DNA of 50,696 bases from Acidocella facilis ATCC 35904. GTDB taxonomy: Bacteria > Pseudomonadota > Alphaproteobacteria > Acetobacterales > Acetobacteraceae. The notes beneath the pieces are model-generated. The model was not told the DNA's origin, made no database searches, and saw nothing but the letters and a program-made list of their open reading frames with translations. This document shows, in pieces, positions 33,467 to 42,384 of the stretch. How positions within the stretch are numbered: the first letter of the stretch is position 1; each line of letters begins with the position of its first letter. The translations under genes and the position numbers were made by a program. Location: positions 1-50,696 of the forward strand of contig NZ_JHYG01000014.1 of NCBI RefSeq assembly GCF_000687875.1. Reading direction: 5' to 3'.

Positions 33467-36028
33467 TCAGCGCCGCGCCAGTTTCAGCGCCGCCAGGGCG
33501 GCGAAGGGGTTGTCGGCGTCGATCTCCACCGGTTTTTCCGGCTTGGCGTCGCGCTTGGGCTCGCGGTTCGGGCGCGCAGGCTGGGCGGCTTGGGGATTGC
33601 GCTGCGGGGCCGCCTGGTGATGGTCCTGCTTGCGCCGGCCCAGCATCGCCGGGGCGGGCGGGCCGTAATATTTCTCGCTCGCCTCGGCCGCGGGGAAGAG
33701 GCGGAAGCCCAGCACGTTCAGGGTCGGGCCCAGCTGCTCCGGCTTCAGCCCCATGCGGCTGCCGAGATTGGGCGGCAGCAAAATCTGGCTCTTGCGCATC
33801 AGATAATGCAGCTCGCGGGTGACGCGCTCGACCACGTCCAGACGGATCATGATGTCGCCGGCGCGGACCCAGCCCATCGCCAAAGCGAATTCATTGCTCC
33901 AATTCTCCGGCATCGGCGCGCAGACCAGGCCGGGTGTGGGCAGCTCGGGCGGGTTGCGGTCGTACCACACGCCCCAGAAGAGGGCGCGCAGACGCGCCGC
34001 GCCGGGCTTCAACGCGGCGGGCAGATACATGGCGAAGCGCCCCATATCGATGCCGAATTTCTTCGCCTCCTGGCGCAGCTCCGGGGTGAAGGGCTCGGGC
34101 GGCAGCACGCCACCGGACTCAGAGAGACGATGGACGATGCCGCGCAACGGGGCGGGCGGGTTTTCCATGGCCTTGAGCAGCGCGCCCAGGCGCTTCTCGG
34201 TCTCCGCCGCCAGCCAGGCGGCCAGACGGGTCCGGATGCGCTCGCGCGCCAGCCCGTCCAGGAATTCCGAATGCAGTACCTCGACGCCGGGCTTGAGGAA
34301 TATCTCGGTTTTTTTCAGCCGGGCGATCTTCACCCCGTCCCAGACGAAATGCCGGTCGTCCGAGAGGCTGATCGCCTCGTCGGCGGCGGTTTCGGCCGCC
34401 AGGATGCGCCTTGGCATCTCCTGGGCCAGCACCCGCCGGGCGGCGCGCAGCAGGATCTTCTTCTCAGGCCCCTGCGTCGCGGGATCAGGATGGAACAGAA
34501 AGCCTTCGATGCGGCCGACCTCATGGCCTTCCACGCTCACCAGACCATCCGGTGCCACGATGGCCTGCAGCTCCTCCGCCTCAGCCTCTTCCAAACGTCT
34601 CGTCAAATGTGCCGCCCTCTTATCAACAAACCGGGTCATCAATTTCACATGCAGCGTATCGGATAACCGATCCTCGACCGCCCGGGCCCGCATGGCCCAT
34701 GTGTCGGCATCCTTCATCCAATCCGCCCGCGCCGTTATATAGGCCCAAACGCGCACGTCCGTCAGCCTCTGCATCAACGTATCGATATCGCCGTCCAGAC
34801 GATCGAGATTTTCGATCTCGCGGGCGACCCAATCCTCCGGCAGATGCTCCTTGGCCAGTAGGTGGGTGAACACCTTGGCGACCAGCTTGACATGGGTATC
34901 GGTGGCGAGTTTGCGGAAATCCGGGATCTGGCAGGCTTCCCAGAGCAGGCGGGTGGCGGCGCGGCCCTGGGCGCGGCGCTGGATGTCGCCATCGCGGGTC
35001 AGCGCGTCCAGCGTTTGCACATCCGCCGCCTCGTTGCCGCGCACCAGCCCCTGGCGATTTGAGGGCAAAGTGAGGCTGGCCAGCAGCGCCTGCGGGGAGG
35101 CGAAATCCAGCGCGCTGTTGCGCCAGAAAATCTGCTCCAGCTTCTCGAATTCGTGGGACTCCACCTGCTCGGCCACCTCTTCCGAGAGAGGCGGGCAATC
35201 GGCCGTGGTGCCGAATGTGCCATCGCGCATGCCGCGCCCGGCGCGCCCGGCGATCTGTGCGACTTCCGAGGGGGTGAGCAGGCGGGGCTGGCGGCCATCG
35301 AATTTGCGGATGCCGGCGAAGGCGACATGGTTCACATCCATGTTCAGCCCCATGCCGATCGCATCCGTGGCGACCAGGAAATCCACTTCCTTGTCCTGGT
35401 AGAGCGCCACCTGGGCGTTGCGGGTGCGCGGGCTGAGCCGCCCCATCACCACCGCGCAGCCGCCGCGCCGGCGGCGCACCGCCTCGGCGATGGCGTAAAC
35501 TTCGGCGGCGGAGAAGGCGACGATGGCCGAGCGCGGCGGCAGCCGGGAGAGCTTGGCCGCCCCGGCAAAGGTGAGCTGGGAGAGGCGCGGGCGGGTTTCG
35601 ATTTCCACCCCCGGCACCAGCCGGCGCATCAGCGGCGCAATGGTGTCGGCGCCCAGAAACATCGTCTCTACCAGGCCGCGCGCGTGCAGCAGACGGTCGG
35701 TGAAGACATGGCCGCGGTCAGGGTCGGCGCAGAGCTGGATCTCGTCCACCGCCAGGAATTCCACCTTGCGGTCCAGCGGCATCGCTTCCACCGTGCAGGA
35801 GAACCAGCGCGCCCCTGGCGGCACGATCTTTTCCTCGCCGGTGATCAGCGCCACGGCCTTGATGCCTTTGGCTTTCACCATGCGGTCGTAATTCTCGCGG
35901 GCGAGCAGGCGCAGCGGGAAGCCGATGATGCCGGTGGCGTGGCTGAGCAGACGCTCGATGGCGAGATGCGTCTTGCCGGTGTTGGTGGGGCCGAGCACGG
36001 CCTTCACCCGGGGTTGGAAGCCGGACAT
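33467..36028 (-). CDS. Suv3-like superfamily 2 RNA helicase
   Basis: This 853-residue helicase has Walker A GPTNTGKTHLA (residues 13-23), DEIQ in AVDEIQLCADP and motif V/VI text DAIGMGLNMDVNHVAF and QIAGRAGRGMRDG. The arrangement is that of mitochondrial Suv3 and its alphaproteobacterial relatives, which act in RNA turnover. The C-terminal tail (about 780-853) is rich in Gln, Pro, Arg and Lys and looks disordered. The ATG at 36028 is used rather than a TTG nine bases earlier. It is coupled to the downstream S4-domain gene. Confidence 0.9.
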   Translation of the reverse strand: MSGFQPRVKAVLGPTNTGKTHLAIERLLSHATGIIGFPLRLLARENYDRMVKAKGIKAVALITGEEKIVPPGARWFSCTVEAMPLDRKVEFLAVDEIQLCADPDRGHVFTDRLLHARGLVETMFLGADTIAPLMRRLVPGVEIETRPRLSQLTFAGAAKLSRLPPRSAIVAFSAAEVYAIAEAVRRRRGGCAVVMGRLSPRTRNAQVALYQDKEVDFLVATDAIGMGLNMDVNHVAFAGIRKFDGRQPRLLTPSEVAQIAGRAGRGMRDGTFGTTADCPPLSEEVAEQVESHEFEKLEQIFWRNSALDFASPQALLASLTLPSNRQGLVRGNEAADVQTLDALTRDGDIQRRAQGRAATRLLWEACQIPDFRKLATDTHVKLVAKVFTHLLAKEHLPEDWVAREIENLDRLDGDIDTLMQRLTDVRVWAYITARADWMKDADTWAMRARAVEDRLSDTLHVKLMTRFVDKRAAHLTRRLEEAEAEELQAIVAPDGLVSVEGHEVGRIEGFLFHPDPATQGPEKKILLRAARRVLAQEMPRRILAAETAADEAISLSDDRHFVWDGVKIARLKKTEIFLKPGVEVLHSEFLDGLARERIRTRLAAWLAAETEKRLGALLKAMENPPAPLRGIVHRLSESGGVLPPEPFTPELRQEAKKFGIDMGRFAMYLPAALKPGAARLRALFWGVWYDRNPPELPTPGLVCAPMPENWSNEFALAMGWVRAGDIMIRLDVVERVTRELHYLMRKSQILLPPNLGSRMGLKPEQLGPTLNVLGFRLFPAAEASEKYYGPPAPAMLGRRKQDHHQAAPQRNPQAAQPARPNREPKRDAKPEKPVEIDADNPFAALAALKLARR

Positions 36029-36073
36029 GAAATTCAAATGACCGTGCGGGCGCGGCTTTGCAAGCGGGGCCGC

Positions 36074-37864
36074 TCAGCCGCCCTGGGCGCGGGCGAGGAT
36101 TTCGCGCACCGCCTTGGCGTCGGGCGCCGCCAGCGCCTGGTTGGCCAGTTCCTCGCAGGCGAGCAGGGTGGTGGCGCGGATGGCCTGTTTTACCAGCGGC
36201 ACGGCGTTGCCATGCATCGAGAACTGGCGCAGCCCGAGCCCGAGCAGTAAAGCGGTGGCTGCCGGACGCGCCGCCAGCTCTCCGCACAGCGAAACCGGCA
36301 CGCCGCCGGCGGCGGCGAAGCTGGCGGTGAGATGCAGCAGCCGCAGCACAGCGGGCTCCAGCGGATCATAAAGCTTCACCGCGCCGGGCGAGGAGCGGTC
36401 GGCCGCCAGCGTGTACATGGTGAGGTCGTTGCTGCCGATGGCGAAGAATTCCGCATGCTTGGCCATCAAAGGCGCGGCCAGGGCGGCGGCGGGGGTTTCC
36501 ACCATGATGCCGAGTGGCGGCATCGCCTCGGGCAACGCCACCGCCTTGCGCCGCTTCAGCCGCCGCCAGACTCGGCGCATCACCTCGCGCGTGTCGATGA
36601 TTTCCTGGGCCACCGTCACCATCGGCAGCATGATCCGTACCGGACCGGCAATGGCGGCGCGCATGATGGCGGCGAGCTGGGTTTCCAGCAGATCCTCGAA
36701 TTGTAGCAAGGCCCGCACCCCGCGCAGCCCCAGCGCCGGATTCGGCTCAGGATGCTCGGGCAGCAGGCGGGAGAGCACGTCGATCTCCTTGTCCGAGCCC
36801 CAATCCAGCAGCCTTATGGTCACCGGCTCGCCATCCATCGCCTCGATGATGTCGCGATAGATGCGAAACTGCGTCTCCTCGTCCGGGGCGCTTTCGCGAT
36901 TCATGAACATGAATTCGGAGCGCAGCAGCCCGATGCCGCGCGCGCCGGACTCGGCGATCATTTTCAGCTCGAAGGGCAGTTCCAGATTGGCCTGCAGCTC
37001 GATCTGCACGCCGCAGCGCGTCTGCGCGGGCAGATGCTGCAGCCGGGCCAGGCTGCGCCGCGCACGGGTCTGCGCGGCGAGCTTTTTGCGCGCCGCATCG
37101 AAGCTGGCCTTGCTGGGGTTGAGAATGACATCGCCGGTTTCACCATCGATGATGGCAAAGCAGCCGGGGGCGGCCTTGTCCAGCAGCCCTTCGACGCCGA
37201 GCACGGCGGGCAGGCCCAGCGCGCGCAGCATCACCGCCGTATGGCCGTCTAGCCCGCCTTCGGCCGTGACGATGCCGGCGAAGCGCGTCGGCTGGATCAA
37301 GGCGGCCTCGGCTGGGCGCAGATCCTGGGCGGTGAGGATGCTCCCTTGCGGCAACCCCTCGAAGGAGCGGAAAGGCTGGCGGGTGAGGTTGCGGATCAGC
37401 CGGCGGGCCAGCTCCTGCACCTCGTCCGCGCGGCGGGTGCGGCTGGCCTTGTCGCCACCGGCCTGGCTCATGATCAACGCTGCCTGCGCCTCGGCCTCCT
37501 CATGGGCGGCGGCCTCGGCGCCAAGTTCGCCCTCCTGGATGCGCGCCTTGATGCCGCGCATCAGCCGCGAGGCGCCCAGCATGTGCAGATACACATCCAG
37601 CAGCGGGGCGATTTCGGCCTGGCTGTCCTTGGGCATCGCCGAGAGGCGGGATTTCAGCTTCTGCAGCTGCTTGCGCGAGCGCGCCACCGCGTCTTCCAGC
37701 CGTTCCAGCTCGGCCGGGATCGATTCCGGGGCGGGTTTGTCGCGGCAGATCGTGAGCGCCGGTTCCGCCGCCTCATGCAGCGGGCCAATGGCGATGCCGG
37801 CGGAAACCGGCTTGCCCTGCAGCCGCTTCTCCTTGGGCGCGGCGGGCTTTTTAGTCGCTTTCAT
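36074..37864 (-). CDS. ptsI: phosphoenolpyruvate-protein phosphotransferase (PTS enzyme I)
   Basis: Enzyme I takes phosphate from PEP on His208 (GGLDGHTAVM) and passes it to HPr. The 596-residue protein has the N-terminal HPr-binding domain, the phosphohistidine domain and the PEP-binding barrel (GIGLLRSEFMFMNR, IMVETPAAALAAPLMA, SNDLTMYTLAADR) with the catalytic Cys in SLCGELA. No GAF domain precedes it, so it is EI rather than the nitrogen-type EI-Ntr. It overlaps the HPr gene by 14 bases. Confidence 0.95.
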   Translation of the reverse strand: MKATKKPAAPKEKRLQGKPVSAGIAIGPLHEAAEPALTICRDKPAPESIPAELERLEDAVARSRKQLQKLKSRLSAMPKDSQAEIAPLLDVYLHMLGASRLMRGIKARIQEGELGAEAAAHEEAEAQAALIMSQAGGDKASRTRRADEVQELARRLIRNLTRQPFRSFEGLPQGSILTAQDLRPAEAALIQPTRFAGIVTAEGGLDGHTAVMLRALGLPAVLGVEGLLDKAAPGCFAIIDGETGDVILNPSKASFDAARKKLAAQTRARRSLARLQHLPAQTRCGVQIELQANLELPFELKMIAESGARGIGLLRSEFMFMNRESAPDEETQFRIYRDIIEAMDGEPVTIRLLDWGSDKEIDVLSRLLPEHPEPNPALGLRGVRALLQFEDLLETQLAAIMRAAIAGPVRIMLPMVTVAQEIIDTREVMRRVWRRLKRRKAVALPEAMPPLGIMVETPAAALAAPLMAKHAEFFAIGSNDLTMYTLAADRSSPGAVKLYDPLEPAVLRLLHLTASFAAAGGVPVSLCGELAARPAATALLLGLGLRQFSMHGNAVPLVKQAIRATTLLACEELANQALAAPDAKAVREILARAQGG

Positions 37865-38132
37865 GGAAGCCGGCCTCGATCAGCGCCGTAATGGCGTCGA
37901 GCGCTTCCCGGGCGTCGAATCCCTCGGCGGAGAGGGTGACGGAGCTGCCGATTCCAGCCCCCAGCATCATCAGCCCCATGATCGAGCGGGCGGAGACGGA
38001 TTGCCCGTCCTTCGCCACTTCCACATTGGCGGAATATTGCTCGGCCAGCGTCACCAGCTTGGCGGCGGCGCGCGCATGCAGGCCGCGCCGGTTGACGATG
38101 CCGATTTCGGCGGTGATCACGGAGCCGTCCAT
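37851..38132 (-). CDS. ptsH: phosphocarrier protein HPr
   Basis: This 93-residue HPr has the phosphoacceptor His19 (RRGLHARAAAKL) and a regulatory serine at about 50 (VSARSIMGLMML), the site phosphorylated by HprK encoded nearby. The ATG at 38132 preceded by GGCGGAG gives the normal length. It lies between EIIA and EI genes with overlap to EI. In alphaproteobacteria such an HPr mainly regulates rather than transports. Confidence 0.95.
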   Translation of the reverse strand: MDGSVITAEIGIVNRRGLHARAAAKLVTLAEQYSANVEVAKDGQSVSARSIMGLMMLGAGIGSSVTLSAEGFDAREALDAITALIEAGFHESD

Positions 38133-38139
38133 TTTATTG

Positions 38140-38568
38140 TTACTCCGCCGCGTTGCAGGTGGCCGCCGGGGCCTGGGGCTGCAGATCATGGCCGTTGCAA
38201 ATATATTTCTTGCCGGCCGCCTCGGCGATCTGCACCGTCTCGGCCAGGGTCATCTGGCCGCGGATCTTGGCCAGCTTGACCAGCATCGGCAGGTTCACCC
38301 CGCCGAGGATTTCGATGTTGGGCTGCGCGCACATCGACATGGCCAGGTTGGAGGGGGTGCCGCCGAACATGTCAGTGAGCAGGATGACGCCGTCGCCATT
38401 ATCCACCTCGGCGATGCGTTTGGCGATTTCCGCCTTCTGGCCCTCAAACGCCGCATCGGATTCGATGCAGACGGTCGCCAGCTGCGCCTGTTTGCCGACG
38501 ACATGCTCCATGGCGTCGCGCATGGCCAGGGCCAATGTGCCATGGGTAACGATAACAAGACCGATCAT
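38140..38568 (-). CDS. PTS EIIA component, mannose/fructose family
   Basis: This 142-residue EIIA-Man-type protein has phosphoacceptor His9 (VIVTHGTLA), followed by GVILLTDMFGGTPSNLAM and VNLPMLVKLA, characteristic of the family. No EIIB, EIIC or EIID genes are present, so it probably serves as a regulatory phosphate sink in the HPr/HprK system. The start at 38568 begins MIGLVIVTHG; the longer frame lacks a ribosome site. The cysteine near the C-terminus (ATCNAAE) is unusual but of unknown meaning. Confidence 0.92.
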   Translation of the reverse strand: MIGLVIVTHGTLALAMRDAMEHVVGKQAQLATVCIESDAAFEGQKAEIAKRIAEVDNGDGVILLTDMFGGTPSNLAMSMCAQPNIEILGGVNLPMLVKLAKIRGQMTLAETVQIAEAAGKKYICNGHDLQPQAPAATCNAAE

Positions 38569-38578
38569 AGGTTCTCGC

Positions 38579-39478
38579 TCAGCCCTTCCCCGGATCAACC
38601 GAGCCTTCGCGCAGGCTGAGAAATTTCGGCGCTTCCCGGTGCGTGACACCGATCCGCCAGCCCGCCTGGGCCAAAGGAATATTCAATTTTTCGACCATAT
38701 AAACCGATCTATGTTGTCCACCGGTACATCCGACACAGATTGTTGCATATTTCTTTCCTTCCTGCACGAATCTCGGCAGTAAAAATGTGATGAGGTTCAA
38801 AACTTTCTCGAAGTATTCCGCAAAATCAGCGTCTTCTTCGATGAATCTCCCAACTTCCGGGTCCAGCCCTGAAAGTGGTTTCAGATGTGGGACGTAATGC
38901 GGATTCTTTAAGAAGCGCGCATCGAAGATCAGATCTGCTTCCGGCGGCAGGCCGACGGCGTAGGAGAAGGAGACCAGCGCCACGGTCAGGCCGGGATTGG
39001 TGGCGCCGAAGCGGGCCTCCACCAGATTGCGCAGCTTGGGCAGCGGCAAAGCGGAGGTATCCAGCAGCCAGTCGGCGGCGCGGGCGAGTGGGGCGGTGAG
39101 CTCGCGCTCCAGTGCGATGCCCTCGGCGATGGCGCCGGTCTGCGCCAGCGGATGGCGGCGGCGGGTTTCGGAATAGCGGCGCAGCAATACGTTATCGCCG
39201 GCGGTTGTATAGACGAGGGACGGGTCCAGCCGGTCATGCTGGCGCAGCTGCTTCAGCGCTTCCAGCACGTTTTCCGCCGAGAAGCCGCGCGAGCGCGCAT
39301 CCACGCCGATGGCGAGATTCTGCTCGGCTTGGCTGGTGAGGGTCTCCAGCGTGTCCAGCGGCGGGTTGTCCACCGTCTCGAAGCCAAGATCTTCCAGCGT
39401 TCTCAGCAGAGAGTTTTTGCCTGCGCCCGAAAGACCGGTGACCAGCACCACCTGCAGCTTCTCGGGCGCCGTGCTCAT
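38579..39478 (-). CDS. rapZ: RapZ-family nucleotide-binding protein
   Basis: This 299-residue protein has an N-terminal P-loop (VTGLSGAGKNS), a DNPP segment and the C-terminal domain with CTGGQHRSVYMVEKL. In gammaproteobacteria RapZ binds small RNAs and controls GlmS; in other groups its function is open, though the gene is often beside PTS genes, as here. The P-loop has Asn after the Lys where Ser or Thr is usual, with Ser next. It overlaps hprK by four bases. Confidence 0.93.
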   Translation of the reverse strand: MSTAPEKLQVVLVTGLSGAGKNSLLRTLEDLGFETVDNPPLDTLETLTSQAEQNLAIGVDARSRGFSAENVLEALKQLRQHDRLDPSLVYTTAGDNVLLRRYSETRRRHPLAQTGAIAEGIALERELTAPLARAADWLLDTSALPLPKLRNLVEARFGATNPGLTVALVSFSYAVGLPPEADLIFDARFLKNPHYVPHLKPLSGLDPEVGRFIEEDADFAEYFEKVLNLITFLLPRFVQEGKKYATICVGCTGGQHRSVYMVEKLNIPLAQAGWRIGVTHREAPKFLSLREGSVDPGKG

Positions 39479-39912
39479 GCCGCGAAGGCGCCTTTATGCT
39501 GGCTCACGCGCCCGCACGCGGCTTCCAGCGCGAGGGCGGCGCGCGCCGCAGCGGAGGGAAAAGAGGCATCGAGCGTGATTTCCGGCAGGTCGAGCTGGGC
39601 ATGGCGGCGCGGGGCCGGCAGGCGCTCCGCCGGCGCCGCGCTGAGGATCACCGCCAGCCGTAGTTTCGCAGGGGCGACGAAGGGGAGATGAAACAGGCCG
39701 AGGCCGCGAACTTCCAGCAAACCGGCCAGGCCCGGTGCGGGGCTTGCCATGCCGTCCTCCACGAGGACCTGATCATCCCCGACCAAGGTAAAGCCCTGGT
39801 CAATCAGACGCAGCAACAGGTCGGATTTCCCCGCGCCGGATGGCCCGAGGAGCAGCAAAGCGTCGCCGCCCGGCTGGCTTTGCCGGGCGGCACAGGAGGC
39901 GTGCAAAAGCAT
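39475..39912 (-). CDS. hprK: HPr kinase/phosphorylase, short alphaproteobacterial form
   Basis: This 145-residue catalytic-domain-only HprK has Walker A GPSGAGKS (residues 23-30), the GDDQVLVED segment and EVRGLGLFHLPF near the active site. Firmicute enzymes carry an additional N-terminal domain that is absent here, as usual for alphaproteobacteria. It would phosphorylate the serine of the HPr encoded three genes downstream. The ATG at 39912 gives MLLHASCAA, a typical start of the short form; the longer frame is not supported. Confidence 0.9.
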   Translation of the reverse strand: MLLHASCAARQSQPGGDALLLLGPSGAGKSDLLLRLIDQGFTLVGDDQVLVEDGMASPAPGLAGLLEVRGLGLFHLPFVAPAKLRLAVILSAAPAERLPAPRRHAQLDLPEITLDASFPSAAARAALALEAACGRVSQHKGAFAA

Positions 39913-39991
39913 GGTAACGCGACTGTGGCAAAGTTTGGGCAGACGCGAAAGGCTTGACAGATGAGTGCCAAGCCGCCGTAGCCGCGCGAGG

Positions 39992-41239
39992 TTACTCCTC
40001 CGGCGGCTCGTAGCCTGCGGTTTCCAGCATCGCGCGGTCACAGACCTCGACCAGCGCGGCGCGGTCGAAGCCGTTGAAGGCGGTGCGCAGGCAGGCCCCG
40101 TAAGCGCCGAGCTGGCCGATTTCGATCCAGTCGCCCTCCGCCACGTCGCCGGGCAGCAGGAAGGGGCCGTGCATCACATCCAGCGAATCACAGCTCGGGC
40201 CGAAAAAGCCGAATGGCATGTCCGGGGCGCCGTGGCTGGCGCGGGCGCGCAGCAGGCGGGTGGGGAAGCGAAAGCGCAGCGCCCCGGCATCCGCGAGGGC
40301 GCCATAGACGCCATCATTGATGTAGAGCATCTCGCCACGGCGCAGCTGCACCTGCACGACCACGGAGGCGCCGCCACCCACCAGCGCGCGGCCGGGCTCG
40401 GCCCAGAGCTTCAGCCAGGGCATCTCCAGCGCGTCATAGGCGGCGTCGATCTCGGCCATGAAGGCGCCGAGGGGGGGCGGGTCCATGTCCGGATAGGCGA
40501 CCGGGAAGCCGCCGCCGACATCGAGCACATCCACCCGCACGCCGGCGGCGCGGATCACCTCGCCGGCCAGCTGCATGGCATCGCGCCAGGCCAGCGGGTC
40601 CAGGCATTGCGAGCCGACATGGAAGGCGAGGCCAAGCTTGCCCGCCAGCGGTCGGGCGGCGCGCAGGAGAGTGATCGCGCTGTCGATATCCGCACCGAAT
40701 TTCTTTGACAGATTGATGGCGGCACCGGTCTCGGGCAGGCCGAGGCGGATGAACAGGCCGGGCTTGGTTTCGGGCTTGGCGGTCTCCGGACGGTTCAGCT
40801 CATCCATGATCTTGGTGAGCTCGCTCTCCGAATCCAGCACGAAATCGCGCACGCTGTGCAGCATCCAGGCTTCGCGGATGGCCGCACGGGATTTCACCGG
40901 GTGCATGAAATGAATCTCCGCACCGGGGAAGAGGCGACGGACCAGTTGCACCTCGGAGATGGAGGCGCAGTCGAAATGGCGGACGCCACCATCCCATACG
41001 GCGCGCAGAACAGCCGGTTCCGGGTTGCACTTCACGGCATAGAGCACGTCGCCATTGAAGGCGGTGGCGAAGGAGCGGGTGCTGGCGCTGATCACGTTCG
41101 GGCGCACGCAATGCAGCGGCTCCTCGGGGCGCAGCGTTTTGACCATCTCATTGACGGTCGGCAGGAGTTTCACGTCGCCACGGAGCGAGATGTGGCGGTG
41201 CAACGGGCCCACGGCCGCGCGGTTTTCGATCAGGCTCAT
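39992..41239 (-). CDS. type III PLP-dependent decarboxylase (ornithine decarboxylase-like)
   Basis: This 415-residue fold-III enzyme probably makes putrescine from ornithine, perhaps with lysine activity. The PLP lysine is in GDVLYAVKCNPEPAVL, with HVGSQCLDP and DVGGGFPV for phosphate binding and the EPGRALVG motif. The substrate-side motif is GPSCDSLDVMHGPF, with the catalytic Cys-Asp. Length is normal. The ATG at 41239 (MSLIENRAAVG) is favoured. It is followed 79 bases later by hprK on the same strand. Confidence 0.92.
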   Translation of the reverse strand: MSLIENRAAVGPLHRHISLRGDVKLLPTVNEMVKTLRPEEPLHCVRPNVISASTRSFATAFNGDVLYAVKCNPEPAVLRAVWDGGVRHFDCASISEVQLVRRLFPGAEIHFMHPVKSRAAIREAWMLHSVRDFVLDSESELTKIMDELNRPETAKPETKPGLFIRLGLPETGAAINLSKKFGADIDSAITLLRAARPLAGKLGLAFHVGSQCLDPLAWRDAMQLAGEVIRAAGVRVDVLDVGGGFPVAYPDMDPPPLGAFMAEIDAAYDALEMPWLKLWAEPGRALVGGGASVVVQVQLRRGEMLYINDGVYGALADAGALRFRFPTRLLRARASHGAPDMPFGFFGPSCDSLDVMHGPFLLPGDVAEGDWIEIGQLGAYGACLRTAFNGFDRAALVEVCDRAMLETAGYEPPEE

Positions 41240-41643
41240 AACGGAAAGTCCCCGGCATGCGACGGCAGGCACTATAGGCCCACCAAAAATTGAAGCGAAA
41301 GGAAATCCAGGGAGCGGCAGTGGTTAAAAGCCGTCAACGCCTGAATTCAGACGGTTCGATCAGATGCTGGTCTGAGGACTTCGCATCACGATATTCCGCT
41401 CTAAAAGCAACATCAAAACTCTCCCAATTGATCCCGGCTTCCGGGGAAACCGACTCTCGACCTACCAGGATGCGTCTCGTCGTTACTGTACCTGGATTGC
41501 CAGGTTCGCGGCACGTGCGATGCATCGGACAAACCCCAAGTGGGGTTGAACGAATAATGCTCTAAGCCATTCGGCTCGGCGCGAGTTATGCTATTTTTGC
41601 ATGCGAACTAGAAAAGACTGGCGGCATTTTGCCGGCCAATGAA
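41240..41643. other. intergenic region between decarboxylase and CtrA-like gene
   Basis: About 400 bases that should hold the decarboxylase promoter and the terminator of the CtrA-like gene. Short open frames occur (for example 41334-41525 minus), with no family resemblance or ribosome site. I see no RNA gene. A 10-base stretch ATGCTCTAAG at about 41557 also occurs beside repeat copy 2, but no palindrome accompanies it. Confidence 0.4.
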
Positions 41644-42384
41644 TCAGGCCACAACGCGCGGCTGCATCGGGTTGGGTGGGGTGGGCAGGTTCTCCTGTAC
41701 GGACGCGCTCTGGCGATGGTCGATCGCCATATAGCCGCGGCCCCAGTTGGTTTCGATGAAATCATCCACACCCAGCGCCTGCAGTTTCTTGCGGATCTTG
41801 CAGATGAATACATCAATAATTTTCGGGTTCGGCTCGTCCAGCCCGCCATAGAGATGATCGAGAATGGCTTCCTTGCTCAGCACCACGCCTTTGCGTAGAG
41901 CGAGGATCTCGGCGATCTGATATTCCTTCTTAGTCAGCGTCACCGGCTTGCCGTTGGCGTAGATCTTCTTCGCGTTCATGTTGATCTCAACCTGGCCGAT
42001 GCGCAGCGCGTTTTCCTGGAGCCCGCGGGAACGGCGCACGAGATTCTGCACCTTGATGAAAACCTCCTCGTGCGACAGCGCGTCGACGATCAAATCATCG
42101 GCTCCGGTCTGCAGCACCCGCAGCCGAACGGCCTCGCTCATGCCGCGGGCGACCGCGATGACCGGCGCGCGCACGCGTGCCAGACGCAGCTTGCGAACCA
42201 GTTCCAGGTCACCCAGCCTGGTTTCCGACAAGCGCAGCAGAATGGCGTCGTAATCATAAAACTTGACCAGATCGAGAGCCTCCTCCGGATCGCTGGTCTC
42301 GTCGACGATGGCCATGCGCGAGCGGAGAAAGGCAGTAAAAAGATCTTTTTTATTCGATATCGTCTCAAAAGAGAGTATCTTCAT
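41644..42384 (-). CDS. CtrA-like regulator with degenerate (pseudo-)receiver domain
   Basis: This 246-residue OmpR-type protein closely follows CtrA across its winged-helix domain (about 125-225: PVTLTKKEYQIAEILALRKG, LYGGLDEPNPKIIDVFICKIRKKL, ETNWGRGYM). The receiver domain keeps its length and framework (FYDYDAILLRL, LVRKLRLARVRAPVIAV, GADDLI), but the phosphoacceptor Asp51 is Arg51. The acidic pair is Thr8/Ile9, the conserved Ser/Thr is Ala79 and the Lys is Asp101. It therefore cannot be phosphorylated in the usual way. GGAGGC before the ATG at 42384 sets the start. It is either a divergent CtrA paralogue or a lineage-specific master regulator. Confidence 0.88.
   Translation of the reverse strand: MKILSFETISNKKDLFTAFLRSRMAIVDETSDPEEALDLVKFYDYDAILLRLSETRLGDLELVRKLRLARVRAPVIAVARGMSEAVRLRVLQTGADDLIVDALSHEEVFIKVQNLVRRSRGLQENALRIGQVEINMNAKKIYANGKPVTLTKKEYQIAEILALRKGVVLSKEAILDHLYGGLDEPNPKIIDVFICKIRKKLQALGVDDFIETNWGRGYMAIDHRQSASVQENLPTPPNPMQPRVVA

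Noticed and set aside
41290-41400. tRNA-like GGTTCGATC near 41350
   Set aside because: It resembles a T-loop, but no acceptor stem, anticodon arm or D arm can be built around it.
41334-41525. 63-codon minus-strand frame upstream of the decarboxylase gene
   Set aside because: Arg-, Ser- and Glu-rich with no recognisable family and no ribosome site; could be a gene relic, but I cannot support it.
41553-41570. possible fifth copy of the dispersed palindrome
   Set aside because: Only ATGCTCTAAG is shared with the flank of copy 2; neither the arms nor the TGACGC centre is present.
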